Shown here: one piece after another, positions 34,342 to 43,195 of the stretch
Layout of the letters: each line of letters starts with the position of its first letter
Numbering within the stretch: the first letter of the stretch is position 1
Source: Acidobacteriota bacterium
GTDB taxonomy: Bacteria > Acidobacteriota > Terriglobia > Acidiferrales > UBA7541
Direction: 5' to 3'
Length of the DNA: 47,547 nucleotides
NCBI GenBank assembly: GCA_003152355.1
Contig: PMAA01000253.1
Coordinates: forward strand, 17,939 to 65,485
Notes under the pieces: model-generated
Database searches by the model: none
What the model was told of the DNA's origin: nothing
What the model saw: only the letters and a program-made list of their open reading frames with translations
Translations under genes and position numbers: made by a program

Positions 34342-35136
34342 TCAGATGTAGCGCGCGGAGGCGCGGCGCTCGGCCGCGACGCCTTCAAGCAATTGTTCGG
34401 CCGAGGGGAAATTTTCCGGGGGCGCGGTGAGTTTCGGCTTGATGCGCGTGGCGATCTGCTCGGCCATACGGAAGCGGACGCCGGCGTCGAGCGAGCTTCG
34501 CCGGTTTAGGAATGCTTCGACGACCGCAAATTCCTCCGGCGTCAGATTCCCGGCTCCGTATTTCGTTGCCGCTGCGCTTGCCGATGGCTGCCACAACGGC
34601 CGAATATCCTGAAGTTCCCGTTCGTGAATCACGATCGTGCCCGCGACGAAATCGCCGAGGCGCTTGTTCTGCTTGCTGAGCAAAACGCTCACGATGCCAA
34701 CGGCGTATAAAAAGGCCGGGGAACTATCCACGATTCGCATCAAGTTGCGCCCAAAAGATTCGGCGGGCGTAATCGGCCGGCCGGAATCCTTTATTACGCG
34801 AATGTGCGTGATTCGCTTTCCGGGCGTCTGGCCGTTCCACACAGCTTCGAAGATCGCGAAGTAGCCGAAAAAGACGATGAAGAGCGAGAGGATCAGCAGC
34901 GCCAGCGCCCAATTGCTGCCGAACGCACCGTGAAAGACGCCGCCGATGAGAAGCATGCCACCGATAATCAAAAGCGCGAAAGCTACAGACTGAATCAGCA
35001 TATCGAACGCGAGCGCGAGAAACCGGCTGCCAACCCCGGCGATGGCGAATTCGAGCGCGGTTTGCTCCGGTGTTTCGATGATAATCTTGTCGGCGGAAGC
35101 GTTCGGCGGCGGGGGATTCGTTGGCGGCAGCGACAT
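34342..35136 (-). CDS. RDD-family membrane protein of a MoxR/DUF58 cluster
   Basis: The 264-residue protein opens with a short Pro-rich tail and TPEQTALEFAIAGVGSRFLALAFDMLIQ, the RDD signature before and in the first membrane helix. A second and third helix (~50-95) follow, then WNGQTPGKRITHIRVIKDSG. The C-terminal cytoplasmic part (~170-264) is charged. RDD proteins of this length commonly sit with SpoIIM, DUF58 and MoxR genes. Its ATG (35136-35134) overlaps that of the divergent SpoIIM gene (35135-35137), so the two genes share no intergenic region. The molecular function is unknown; a membrane-envelope role fits the neighbours. Confidence 0.88.
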   Translation of the reverse strand: MSLPPTNPPPPNASADKIIIETPEQTALEFAIAGVGSRFLALAFDMLIQSVAFALLIIGGMLLIGGVFHGAFGSNWALALLILSLFIVFFGYFAIFEAVWNGQTPGKRITHIRVIKDSGRPITPAESFGRNLMRIVDSSPAFLYAVGIVSVLLSKQNKRLGDFVAGTIVIHERELQDIRPLWQPSASAAATKYGAGNLTPEEFAVVEAFLNRRSSLDAGVRFRMAEQIATRIKPKLTAPPENFPSAEQLLEGVAAERRASARYI

Positions 35137-36097
35137 GATCTCTACGCGTTGGCTTGAGAAACGAAAGCCCTACTGGTCCCGGCTGGAGCAGTTGGTAAGC
35201 CGGTCGCGATCGGGCGGCGTTTCGGCCCTCGATCATCGCGAACTGCAGGAACTCGGCTTATTGTATCGCCAGACCGCGTCAGACCTTGCGGCCGTGCGCG
35301 AGGATATCACGAGCCCGCAGCTTGCCGCGTATCTCAATCAGCTTCTTGGCCGGGCGCACAACCTTATCTACATGGGGCAGCGGCCGAAAATCAGCGGCAT
35401 TGTGAAATTTTATTCGCAGACCTATCCGCAGATTTTTCGCGAGACACTGCCGGAAACTTTGCTCGCGTTTGCAATTTTCATGGTGACCGCCGTTGCGGCT
35501 TGGGTCGTTACGATTCACGATCCGGCATTCGCGCCGAGGCTGCTTGGTCCGGAAATGATGGAGACGATCGAGCGCCACAAGATGTGGACGCAATCGATTG
35601 TGACGGTGAAGCCTGCCGCGGCCTCCGGGATTATGACCAACAATATGCTGGTCGCTTTCGCCACGTTCGCGTATGGAATCACGGCGGGGATTGGCACGAT
35701 CTGGATGATGGTATTGAATGGCGTGCTGCTCGGCGTGGTGGGCGCCGCGACGTGGAAGGCGGGGATGGCTTCGGATCTTTGGAGTTTTGTGGCGCCGCAC
35801 GGGGTGATCGAACTGCCCGCTATTTTCATCGCGGGAGGCGCGGGCTTTGAGATTGCGCGCGGGATGCTGTTTCCGGGATTACTGCCGCGACGCGAATCGC
35901 TGGCCAGAGCGGGAGGGCGCGCGGCGCGGCTGCTGCTCGGCACGATTCCGATGCTTTTCGTTGCGGGGATCATTGAGGCGTTTCTCTCGCCGTCTGATAT
36001 TCCGCGGGCGCTGAAGTATCTTTTTGCTGCGGTGATGTTCACTCTGCTGATGACGTATTTGAATTTTTCGCGGCGGCCACAACCCGATCAGGCGTAG
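35135..36097 (+). CDS. SpoIIM-like (stage II sporulation protein M family) membrane protein
   Basis: The 320-residue protein from the ATG at 35135 belongs to the COG1300 group. A soluble N-terminal helical region (RKPYWSRLEQLVSRS, DHRELQELGLLYRQTASDLA) is followed by at least five membrane helices from ~110 on, including NNMLVAFATFAYGITAGIGT and FVAPHGVIELPAIFIAGGAG. In Acidobacteriota it is not tied to sporulation; it accompanies RDD, DUF58 and MoxR genes, and the cluster is thought to assemble or modify envelope protein complexes. The longer frame to 35042 is read through the RDD gene and has no ribosome site. A GCCGGC hairpin with a T-run follows the stop. Confidence 0.85.
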   Translation: MISTRWLEKRKPYWSRLEQLVSRSRSGGVSALDHRELQELGLLYRQTASDLAAVREDITSPQLAAYLNQLLGRAHNLIYMGQRPKISGIVKFYSQTYPQIFRETLPETLLAFAIFMVTAVAAWVVTIHDPAFAPRLLGPEMMETIERHKMWTQSIVTVKPAAASGIMTNNMLVAFATFAYGITAGIGTIWMMVLNGVLLGVVGAATWKAGMASDLWSFVAPHGVIELPAIFIAGGAGFEIARGMLFPGLLPRRESLARAGGRAARLLLGTIPMLFVAGIIEAFLSPSDIPRALKYLFAAVMFTLLMTYLNFSRRPQPDQA

Positions 36098-36133
36098 AAA
36101 TCAGAGCGAATACAGTGGACAATTCGTTCGTAG

Positions 36134-36157
36134 CGCCGGCATCCTGCCGGCGTTTTT
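36134..36157 (+). terminator. Palindrome with T-run after the SpoIIM-like gene
   Basis: CGCCGGC-ATCCT-GCCGGCG is followed directly by TTTTT, 36 bp after the stop. It is also the first of several related palindromes in this gap. Confidence 0.55.
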
Positions 36158-36316
36158 GTGTTGCGTAACCGGGCGGAATATCGCCGGCAAGATGCCGGCG
36201 CTACGATCGCATGGTTGCCGCATAGCTGGATCCTCGGAAGTGTAGGGTAGATCGCAAGCCCCGGCCTGCCGGCCAGCCCTACTCCGAAAGACGCGGGCAA
36301 GATGCCCGCGCCACGA
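36134..36316. repeat. Array of three or four dispersed palindromes
   Basis: CGCCGGC-ATCCT-GCCGGCG (36134-36152), its inverted counterpart with loop AAGAT (36182-36200), a GGCCTGCCGGCC element (~36263-36274) and ACGCGGGCAAGATGCCCGCG followed by CCACG (36291-36316) fill the gap between the SpoIIM-like and DUF58 genes. Confidence 0.65.
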
Positions 36317-36340
36317 TTGCAATGGAGACGGTGCCGGCGG

Positions 36341-37735
36341 CTAGAGCAGGCTGCGTTCTTTAATGTTGAGGTATTGGTTGACGAGCGAGGATGCGAGGAC
36401 GTTCGGCATCAACTCGAGCGCGAGGACGCCGCGCTGCCGCAGGCCGCGAAGGAGCACATCGCGGCGGTGCGAAATTTCGAGCGCGGCGACGTGGCGATAC
36501 ATGTCTTCTTTTGTCGCCGGAGTCGTGTTTGCCAGGAGGGTGAGATCAGGCTGGCCCATCGCGACGAATAGCACGAGATGCCGCAAAGTCATGTGCATCG
36601 CGTAATCGATCACTTCAGGAGTGGTGGCCGTCTCCGCGAAATCCGTGATCCACACGACGAGGCTGCGGCGCTTCTGCGTGGTGAGAAGAGAGTGCGCGGC
36701 CCGGGCGTGGTCGGCCTCGCCGGCTTCGCCGTGCACTTGCGAGAGCGATTCCACGATGGCGCGTACGTGGCGATGACCGCGCGCGGCGTTTACATTCTGC
36801 TGGATGCGGCGGCCGTAGGCGAGCAGGCCGACGCGATCGCCGCAGTGAAGCGCGACTTGAGCGAGCGAGAGCGCCGCGTTTACAGCGTAGTCGAGCTTCG
36901 AAATTCGCAGAGCGCGCCCCGGCTCCTCTACTTGCGAGCGCAGCAATCGTCCGGCGTCAAGCACGAGCCAGACGATCTGGCTGCGCTCGATTTCAAAGAC
37001 GCGCGTGATCAAATGGTTTCGTCGGGCCGTTGCGGTCCAGGAGATGTCGCGAATCTCGTCGCCCTCGCGATACTCGCGCAGAGAATCGAATTCGCGTCCG
37101 ATGCCGCGCTGGCGGCGACGGCGCTTCTCCATTTCAATTTGGCGGCTGCGAATCAAATAAAGGGTGTGCTGTTTGGCTTCTTCGATGTTGGGCAGTACGC
37201 GGACGGCTTGGGCGGTATCGGCAACGGCCCAGCGTTCGGCGAGGCGCATCGCGCTTTGATAGGTTACGAACATGCGGCCGGCGCGCGCGTCGCCGCGTTC
37301 CGCAGGCAGAATTTCATATTTCGCTTGCGCCGTGCCGCCGGCGCGAACTTTGAGTTCGACGCTCGCGGGCTCGGTACGCAAGGTGAGTGGAGTTTCGTCC
37401 GTGATTCGCGCGCGAATTGTGATGCGGCCTGAATTCGTGACTTCGATCGCGATGGAACTTGCGCAGGCGAGCGCTGGACGCGTTCGCCAGATGCGGCGGA
37501 GTTCGAGTTGACTGGGCGATGGAAGTTGCAGGAAATCCCAGAGCCATGCGGCGACGAATACGCCGTCCCATAGAAACATTGCGGCGATCATTCGCGGAAA
37601 CCACCACGCGGGAATGAGCCAGCCGAATCCGAGCAGAATCGCGACGAAAAATCGCGGACCGAATCCAAACGGGATTCTCCCGTTCGGGCGCGCGCGAGCA
37701 ACGGCTGCCGGAGGCGCGAGCGGATTCTCGATCAC
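36341..37735 (-). CDS. DUF58-domain protein
   Basis: The 464-residue protein has two membrane helices near the start (FFVAILLGFGWLIPAWW, MIAAMFLWDGVFVAAWL). The DUF58 signature follows at ~235-275: SLREYREGDEIRDISWTATA then NHLITRVFEIER. A VWA-like domain with LVLDAGR extends to the end. In MoxR systems the DUF58 protein is the likely client or adaptor of the AAA+ ATPase. The start is a GTG that shares its first base with the TAG stop of the MoxR gene, so the two are translationally coupled. It is the last gene of the five-gene minus-strand operon starting at 41810. Confidence 0.9.
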   Translation of the reverse strand: MIENPLAPPAAVARARPNGRIPFGFGPRFFVAILLGFGWLIPAWWFPRMIAAMFLWDGVFVAAWLWDFLQLPSPSQLELRRIWRTRPALACASSIAIEVTNSGRITIRARITDETPLTLRTEPASVELKVRAGGTAQAKYEILPAERGDARAGRMFVTYQSAMRLAERWAVADTAQAVRVLPNIEEAKQHTLYLIRSRQIEMEKRRRRQRGIGREFDSLREYREGDEIRDISWTATARRNHLITRVFEIERSQIVWLVLDAGRLLRSQVEEPGRALRISKLDYAVNAALSLAQVALHCGDRVGLLAYGRRIQQNVNAARGHRHVRAIVESLSQVHGEAGEADHARAAHSLLTTQKRRSLVVWITDFAETATTPEVIDYAMHMTLRHLVLFVAMGQPDLTLLANTTPATKEDMYRHVAALEISHRRDVLLRGLRQRGVLALELMPNVLASSLVNQYLNIKERSLL

Positions 37736-38682
37736 TATTTCGGCACCTCAACCGCGGCAAGAATTTCGGACACCACCTGATCCGCGGTCAGCCCTTCGAG
37801 ATCGGCTTCCGGCTTCAGCATGATGCGATGGCGAAGAACGGCGGGCGCGGCGGTTTTGATGTCGTCGGGAATGAGAAAATCGCGGCCCTCGATGCCAGCG
37901 AACGCGCGCGCGACGGAAAACAGTCCGATGGCCGCGCGAGGGCTGGCGCCGAGAGTGAGCGCGGGCCAGTCGCGCGTCCTGCGGACCAGCGTGACGAGAT
38001 ATTTGTAGAGCGCCGGCTCGACGCGCACGCTTTCGATTTCCTGCCGCGCGGCGGCGAGCCATGCAGCGTCAATCGGCGCGAGTTCGATGGCTTCGAAGCG
38101 GCGGGAATCGAATCTCTGGCCCCAACGCTGGAGAATTTCGGCTTCCTCTTTTTCGGATGGGTAGCCGACGCGAATCTTGAGAAGGAAGCGATCGAGTTGG
38201 GCTTCGGGAAGCGGATAGGTGCCTTCGAACTCGATCGGATTCTGCGTGGCGAGCACGGTGAAGTTTCCGGAGAGCGCGTAACGCGTGCCGTCAATGGTCA
38301 CCTGGCGCTCCTCCATGGCTTCGAGAAGCGCGGCCTGCGTGCGCGGCGAGGTGCGATTGATTTCATCCACGAGCAGCAAATCGGTGAAGACGGGCCCTCG
38401 ATGAAGGGCAAAAGAACTCGCGGCCATGTTGAAAACGTTCGTGCCCATGACGTCGGCCGGCATCAGGTCGGCGGTGCATTGCACGCGCTGAAAGCCGAGG
38501 CCGCAAATTCGCGCGAGCGTTTTCACCGCCAGCGTTTTCGCGAGGCCGGGCACGCCCTCCATCAGCGCGTGGCCGCCGCAGACGAGGACGAGCAACATCT
38601 GGTCGATGACGTCTCGCTGGCCGATGATGACTTTCGAATATTCATTGCGAACGTGCGCGGCGAGGCGTGAAAGGTTTTCCAC
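37735..38682 (-). CDS. MoxR-type AAA+ ATPase
   Basis: The 315-residue protein has the MoxR layout: GQRDVIDQMLLVLVCGGHAL leads into Walker A EGVPGLAKT (42-50, Lys49), Walker B LLLVDEINR has Asp106 and Glu107, and sensor 1 is ATQNPIEFEGTYPLPEAQLD. A C-terminal lid (GASPRAAIGLFSVARAFAG, DDIKTAAPAVLRHR) completes it. MoxR ATPases act as chaperone-like hexamers that remodel or insert cofactors into partner proteins, often with DUF58/VWA proteins. The partner here is the DUF58 gene overlapping its stop by one base. Upstream, the DUF4350 gene ends 17 bp before it. Confidence 0.93.
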   Translation of the reverse strand: MENLSRLAAHVRNEYSKVIIGQRDVIDQMLLVLVCGGHALMEGVPGLAKTLAVKTLARICGLGFQRVQCTADLMPADVMGTNVFNMAASSFALHRGPVFTDLLLVDEINRTSPRTQAALLEAMEERQVTIDGTRYALSGNFTVLATQNPIEFEGTYPLPEAQLDRFLLKIRVGYPSEKEEAEILQRWGQRFDSRRFEAIELAPIDAAWLAAARQEIESVRVEPALYKYLVTLVRRTRDWPALTLGASPRAAIGLFSVARAFAGIEGRDFLIPDDIKTAAPAVLRHRIMLKPEADLEGLTADQVVSEILAAVEVPK

Positions 38683-38699
38683 GAGTCGAATTCCTCCTG

Positions 38700-39881
38700 T
38701 TACTTTTTTCTTTTCAAAATAAGCTGCTCTTCGAGCGATTCGAGGCGATGAATTATTTCGAGGGCATCGCCAGGCGGCACTTTCGCGGCGCGGCTCGCGG
38801 CAGCGGCGCCGCGCAACGTTTCGCCAAGCTCGTCGCCCTGCCAGCCGAGCCGCACGCGAACAGCTTCCGCGAGCGCGGCATCAGTTGTCGCGAGCGGCAA
38901 GCGCATTTGCCGCGTGAGCAGCGAGCGGAATCGCTGATAGACCGCGCCGACCATGGCGGGCTCGGCGTGCGCCCGTTCGTAGAGGCCGCCGATCGTGTCG
39001 ACGAATTCAAGCGGCCATAGCCGCGAAACCGTGGCGGGCATGGCGATCGGTCCGCTGCGCCGGCTAAACGTGAACAATATCGCGAAACCCAGAATTGCGA
39101 TTTGTAAAAGTCCCCACGCCACAGGCGTTTTCTCGACGTAGGCCCAGAGCGAATCGCGCTGGCCATGAAAAAATTCGTCCCAAAAAATTGTGGGCTGCTT
39201 GGACGCGTTGCCATTTTCGGAACCGACAGCGTTCAGAAAAAGATTCAGATTGCTGTCGTGCGTGATTCCGGCGTTGGTGAGCGGAGTGGCGCTGGCCCAC
39301 CAAAGAATCTGGCCGCGCCCAACACGCCAGCTCACGACGACGGCGGAATCCGCCGGCCCGTACAGGGGCATCTGCGACGGTTCGATCGTGGTCCACTCGG
39401 CTTCAGGTTGGAGCGAAATTGTCGGCGCGCCTGCGGTGAAGTTGCTTGGGAGATTGGAATCGTAGGTCTGCCAGGAAGATTCGAGCGGCTCGTCCGACGA
39501 GTGCGCGTCTTTAAAGAAGGAGGTTAACATCGAGCCAGTGAAAAGAATTCTGCCGCCGGCTTTGACGAAATTTAGGAGCGCGGCTCGATCTTTTTCGACC
39601 GGCGGCTGAATCGGATCGGCAAGAACCAGCACGATGCCGCCGGGATCCTCAGGCAATTCGTTGGGCGGGCGTTCCCAGACCCGCACGGGATATCGTAGCT
39701 GCTTCAAGAGCAAATAGGCGGCGTGCGCGCCATTGGAATCCACCGAATAGATTGACGGAATGGGGCTAGCTTGTTCACGGGAAGGCGGCGCGAAGAACGC
39801 GAGCGCCGTTGCAAGAACGATGAACGCCGCCGCAGAGATATACACCAGTTTGCGATCGGAGGGGTCTATGGCAAACGGCAT
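38700..39881 (-). CDS. DUF4350-domain membrane protein
   Basis: From the ATG at 39881 the protein has 393 residues; the frame is open 23 codons further, inside the DUF4129 gene. One membrane helix near the start (LVYISAAAFIVLATALAFF) is followed by an extracytoplasmic domain (~40-250) with SVDSNGAHAAYLLLKQL, PGGIVLVLADP, GGRILFTGS and GRGQILWWASATPLTNAG. This is a Rossmann-like glutamine-amidotransferase-type fold usual for DUF4350. A second helix (WGLLQIAILGFAILFTF) and a cytoplasmic helical tail close it. The gene overlaps the upstream DUF4129 gene by 16 bp and precedes MoxR. It is probably a membrane component of the same complex. Confidence 0.85.
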   Translation of the reverse strand: MPFAIDPSDRKLVYISAAAFIVLATALAFFAPPSREQASPIPSIYSVDSNGAHAAYLLLKQLRYPVRVWERPPNELPEDPGGIVLVLADPIQPPVEKDRAALLNFVKAGGRILFTGSMLTSFFKDAHSSDEPLESSWQTYDSNLPSNFTAGAPTISLQPEAEWTTIEPSQMPLYGPADSAVVVSWRVGRGQILWWASATPLTNAGITHDSNLNLFLNAVGSENGNASKQPTIFWDEFFHGQRDSLWAYVEKTPVAWGLLQIAILGFAILFTFSRRSGPIAMPATVSRLWPLEFVDTIGGLYERAHAEPAMVGAVYQRFRSLLTRQMRLPLATTDAALAEAVRVRLGWQGDELGETLRGAAAASRAAKVPPGDALEIIHRLESLEEQLILKRKK

Positions 39882-40906
39882 CCGAGTTCCTCGACCTGGT
39901 GCATGCAATCCTGAAAATCTTCCACGCGAGCGGGACGCAGCCCGTACCAAATGCGTTCGAGCCGCGAAGTGAGCGCGGCCAGAGAATCCCGCCGCTTGGC
40001 GCGCTCCGAAGGCAGATAGCCGCTGGATTCTTCAATGAGCCGCAAATATTCACGGGGCGTCCGCGAACGATCCGGGGCGACGACGCCAAGATCTTCGATG
40101 TACGTGACGCCGGCCCAGTAGGAGGAATGGACGGCTTCGCGAAAATTTCCGCCGTCGGCAGCAAGCCTCGCGGCACGAATCCACTCCTGCCACGACCGGT
40201 GCACGGCGACGTGCTCGATGCTCTGCATTTCCTCGATTCGGCCGCGCTCGCCCCAGAATCGGAAGAGCATCATCGCAATCCATGCCACGGCGGCGGCCAA
40301 GAGCAGCCAGAAAAGAAATTTCGCACCGAGCGGATGCCGGCCGATCTGATGGAGGAGATTTTCCATCATACCCACGAGCCAATCGCTGATTCGTTGTTTG
40401 AAACGATCCCAGGCATTCGGAGGCTGTATGGCGGCGAACTCGCGGCGGCGGAGGATCTCGTCGAGTTCTTTGCGCGCGATCGGATTTGGCGACGATGCGC
40501 GCGAGGAATAATTTTGTACTTGATTCGCGAGGTTGCCGAGCCATTCTTCCCCTCCTTCGATGTGCGAGATGCGCGCGTTTTGATTACGTTCGGCATCGAC
40601 GAGAATCGAACGCAGAGGCTCGGTCGAAATGTCGTAATGGCGATCCGGCGTGTCAACTTGCCACTTTACGGGAAGACGAGAGCGAAATGCGTCGAGGTCT
40701 TCGCGAGTCGCGTGCTGTCGTTGGAGAGATGCTTCGAGCTGGTGAAGTTCGGCCGCGAACGCGCGTGGATCGTATGGGCCAGACTCGTACGGACCAGGAG
40801 AAGGTGGCTTCTTCGTCTGTGCGGTGGTTGCCGCTGCGGAAAGCGCGAACAACACAATCGGCGCGATACAGCCGAACGCTATTCGGAAGCAGCGGCGTCT
40901 GTTCAC
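39866..40906 (-). CDS. DUF4129-domain membrane protein
   Basis: The 346-residue protein starts at a GTG with a signal-like N-terminus (CFRIAFGCIAPIVLFALSAAATTAQ). It has a long extracytoplasmic helical region, one membrane helix at ~198-220 (FLFWLLLAAAVAWIAMMLFRF) and a C-terminal cytoplasmic domain. That domain carries the DUF4129 pattern WIRAARLAADGGNFREAVHSSY, RTPREYLRLI and LTSRLERIWYGLRPA. DUF4129 is typical of the region next to MoxR/DUF58/DUF4350 genes and is often fused to transglutaminase domains; no transglutaminase triad is seen here. It follows the membrane protein gene after 37 bp and overlaps the next gene. Confidence 0.85.
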   Translation of the reverse strand: MNRRRCFRIAFGCIAPIVLFALSAAATTAQTKKPPSPGPYESGPYDPRAFAAELHQLEASLQRQHATREDLDAFRSRLPVKWQVDTPDRHYDISTEPLRSILVDAERNQNARISHIEGGEEWLGNLANQVQNYSSRASSPNPIARKELDEILRRREFAAIQPPNAWDRFKQRISDWLVGMMENLLHQIGRHPLGAKFLFWLLLAAAVAWIAMMLFRFWGERGRIEEMQSIEHVAVHRSWQEWIRAARLAADGGNFREAVHSSYWAGVTYIEDLGVVAPDRSRTPREYLRLIEESSGYLPSERAKRRDSLAALTSRLERIWYGLRPARVEDFQDCMHQVEELGCRLP

Positions 40907-40943
40907 CGAGACAGGTTATCCGAATCGGCTGGCGAAGCCACTG

Positions 40944-41810
40944 CTAAGTGATCGCCGTTGGCAGGCCGGCGGTCACCGGGCCTGCGAGGGGCGCCATCAT
41001 CACTTGAAGGTCGAAGGCTTCTTTCCGGACGCGTAGGTCGTAATAAAGGATGGCGCCCGCAATCGTCACCACCGGAATCACCAGGATGCCGGCGATCGCT
41101 GCCCCGACCTGCATCAACCCCATGAAGACGAGAACCATCGCCGGATTACTCTTCTCAACGAAGATTCCAATCTCGAAGGGAATCGCGAAGAGTGCGGCCG
41201 CCGCCATGCTCAAGGCGAAGTAGAGAAGAATGATGAGAAAAGCGCGCCCCGCGTGGTCCCTTGTGAGATTCCAACTGCGCTCCAGCGCCAGCCGGGCATT
41301 GAGATGTTCCACGATCGCAGAAGGCACGCCCACAAAAAAACGGCACATGACGTAGACTCCCGGGACGACCAGCATGATGAGACCAGCCACGATCGCAAGA
41401 TACTTCAAAACCAATATGCCAAACAGTGTGGCGAGCTCGCCGCGAACGCGACGGAACGATTCTCCGATGGTGATCGAGCGGCCTAGATACAGCTCAGAAA
41501 CAGCGATGACTGTAGCGCCTTCGGTTAACAACAGCGCAATTGTCCCGACGAGCATGCCAAGAAATGCAAATCCCGAGTAGGTGGTTGACATCCCAGCGAG
41601 CGGGAATGGCGGCTGAGGCGTCCGGCCAGCAACAACCGTCGGGAATATCACCGGCTTCAATGTGAATGTCTGCGCCAAATTCAACGCGAGCACGAGTATG
41701 TGAGGAATCGCGGAAATTCCGATAAACAGGGCGAAGTAATTGCGGTAGAGCGTAAAGGTGCGGTCGAGGATCTCACCGATGGATAAAGGGCGCAGATCGA
41801 GATTGTTCAT
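40944..41810 (-). CDS. Six- to seven-helix membrane protein, first gene of the MoxR operon
   Basis: The ATG at 41810 follows GGAG by six bases and gives 288 residues. The N-terminus, NNLDLRPLSIGEILDRTFTL followed by YRNYFALFIGISAIP, matches membrane proteins that often begin with a D-x-ILD-xTF segment, related to the glycerophosphodiester-phosphodiesterase membrane-domain/DUF975 group. Six or seven hydrophobic helices cover the rest, including the long stretch FGILVLKYLAIVAGLIMLVV. The short cytoplasmic tail is YYDLRVRKEAFDLQVMMAPL. It has no catalytic motif. Being first in the operon with DUF4129, DUF4350, MoxR and DUF58, it is probably another envelope component of that system. Confidence 0.8.
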   Translation of the reverse strand: MNNLDLRPLSIGEILDRTFTLYRNYFALFIGISAIPHILVLALNLAQTFTLKPVIFPTVVAGRTPQPPFPLAGMSTTYSGFAFLGMLVGTIALLLTEGATVIAVSELYLGRSITIGESFRRVRGELATLFGILVLKYLAIVAGLIMLVVPGVYVMCRFFVGVPSAIVEHLNARLALERSWNLTRDHAGRAFLIILLYFALSMAAAALFAIPFEIGIFVEKSNPAMVLVFMGLMQVGAAIAGILVIPVVTIAGAILYYDLRVRKEAFDLQVMMAPLAGPVTAGLPTAIT

Positions 41811-41946
41811 CGGTATCTCCGATTCGAGTGAGCGGGGTTGGCTCGCCGGGCAATTTACCAAAGATTTAGAGAAAGCGATATCTGAGCTTTTGACAGGCTT
41901 GCGCCCTAACGCAATAAAGTCTTTTCGTGCCGCGCAAGTGCGTGGT

Positions 41947-43098
41947 TTAAGAGGCTCGGCCCGTCAATCGGCCGACGAGCAGGCGCATGAACCTGGCGGC
42001 GTCCACATCGACCGCGACCTTCGTGTTTGTGCGAAACGGTTCGTCGGCATTGCGCCCGTCAATCGTCGCACCGCTCTCGAGTGGCGCGGAATGGCGAACC
42101 GGAGCGTGGTCGTAGGCCACGGATTCGCCGGAGGTCAGTTCGCCCTCGATTTCGATATTGACGTAGAAATCCTTCAGTTTGACGAGCGTCGGATCGAGAA
42201 GCGTGGCGAGGGCAAGCGGATCGTGCATCATCGGGAAACCGGGGAAGCCGGTTCGCCGGTATTGTGCGATTGTGCTGCGCGCGATTCGCCCGGCGGCTTT
42301 GCTCACGGGATTTCCACCGGCTTCAAGAGCGGCGGCGTCGTCGTCGCGGAGTTGAACTTTGCGCGTGACGTCAAGTCCGACCATGACGATTGGAATTCCG
42401 GAGTGAAAGACTACGTAAGCTGCTTCGGGATCCACGTAGAAGTTGAACTCGGCTGCCGGAGTGATATTCCCGCCGGAGATCGAGCCGCCCATCAGGACGA
42501 GGCTCGGAATCATGCTCGCGAGTTCGGAATCGGAGCGAAGAGCCGTAGCGATATTTGTGAGAGGGCCGACGGCGACGATTGTGACTTCGCCCGGATGCGC
42601 GCGAACAATGCGGCGAATGATTTCGGTCGCTGTTTCGGAGACAGGTTTCGTTTTTGGAGGCGGGAAGTTTACGCCGCCGAGGCCGTCTTCACCGTGAACG
42701 TAGCTTGCGGTGATAAGGCGTCGAGTCAGCGGAACGCTCGCGCCAGCTGCGACGGGAATATCCGTGCGGCCGGCGATCTCGACGAGGCGCAGCGCGTTTG
42801 GCAGAGTCAGTTCGAGGGGCACGTTGCCTGATACGGGCGTGATCGCCTCGACTTTCAGTTCCGGCGAGCTCAGGGCGAGGAGAATCGCGAAGGCGTCGTC
42901 CACACCGGGATCGGTATCAATTATGATTCGGCGCGGAGACGCGCTGGAAGCTTGGGGCATATTCGCAGCTCCGAATGCCGCTGAAGATTCGCCCGCGGAC
43001 AGCAAAGAGCTTCCGAGGACGCCGCCAAGAAGCAAGCCTGCGGAATCGCCGAGAAATTCTCGCCGGTTGGGCGCCGGAAGTTTGTGATCGGATTTCAT
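41947..43098 (-). CDS. Tat-exported nucleoside hydrolase NH4, canonical active site
   Basis: The ATG at 43098 has AAGGAG four bases upstream; 383 residues. The N-terminus is a twin-arginine signal (NRREFLGDSAGLLLGGVLGS, Arg12-Arg13), so a folded enzyme would be exported. The metal loop DTDPGVDDA (Asp61, Asp63, Asp67, Asp68), VLMGGSISGGN, EFNFYVDPEAA and HDPLA are all intact, the last including the catalytic-type His that NH3 lacks. It is therefore the most orthodox of the four paralogues in active site. The gene lies 97 bp after the 3-methyladenine glycosylase gene in the same direction, 28 kb from the main nucleoside locus. Purine/pyrimidine preference cannot be told. Confidence 0.9.
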   Translation of the reverse strand: MKSDHKLPAPNRREFLGDSAGLLLGGVLGSSLLSAGESSAAFGAANMPQASSASPRRIIIDTDPGVDDAFAILLALSSPELKVEAITPVSGNVPLELTLPNALRLVEIAGRTDIPVAAGASVPLTRRLITASYVHGEDGLGGVNFPPPKTKPVSETATEIIRRIVRAHPGEVTIVAVGPLTNIATALRSDSELASMIPSLVLMGGSISGGNITPAAEFNFYVDPEAAYVVFHSGIPIVMVGLDVTRKVQLRDDDAAALEAGGNPVSKAAGRIARSTIAQYRRTGFPGFPMMHDPLALATLLDPTLVKLKDFYVNIEIEGELTSGESVAYDHAPVRHSAPLESGATIDGRNADEPFRTNTKVAVDVDAARFMRLLVGRLTGRAS

Positions 43099-43195
43099 GG
43101 TGCTCCTTTTTGAAACGTTGTTGGCAGTGCTATTCAACGGCGAGGTCCCGAGCGCTCACGCGCGCCGGGTTGAGAATGCTACCGCAATTCGCCTC

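Noticed and set aside
36134-36316. Possible CRISPR-like array
   Set aside because: The units are palindromes of different sequence and orientation with irregular spacing, and no cas gene is present.
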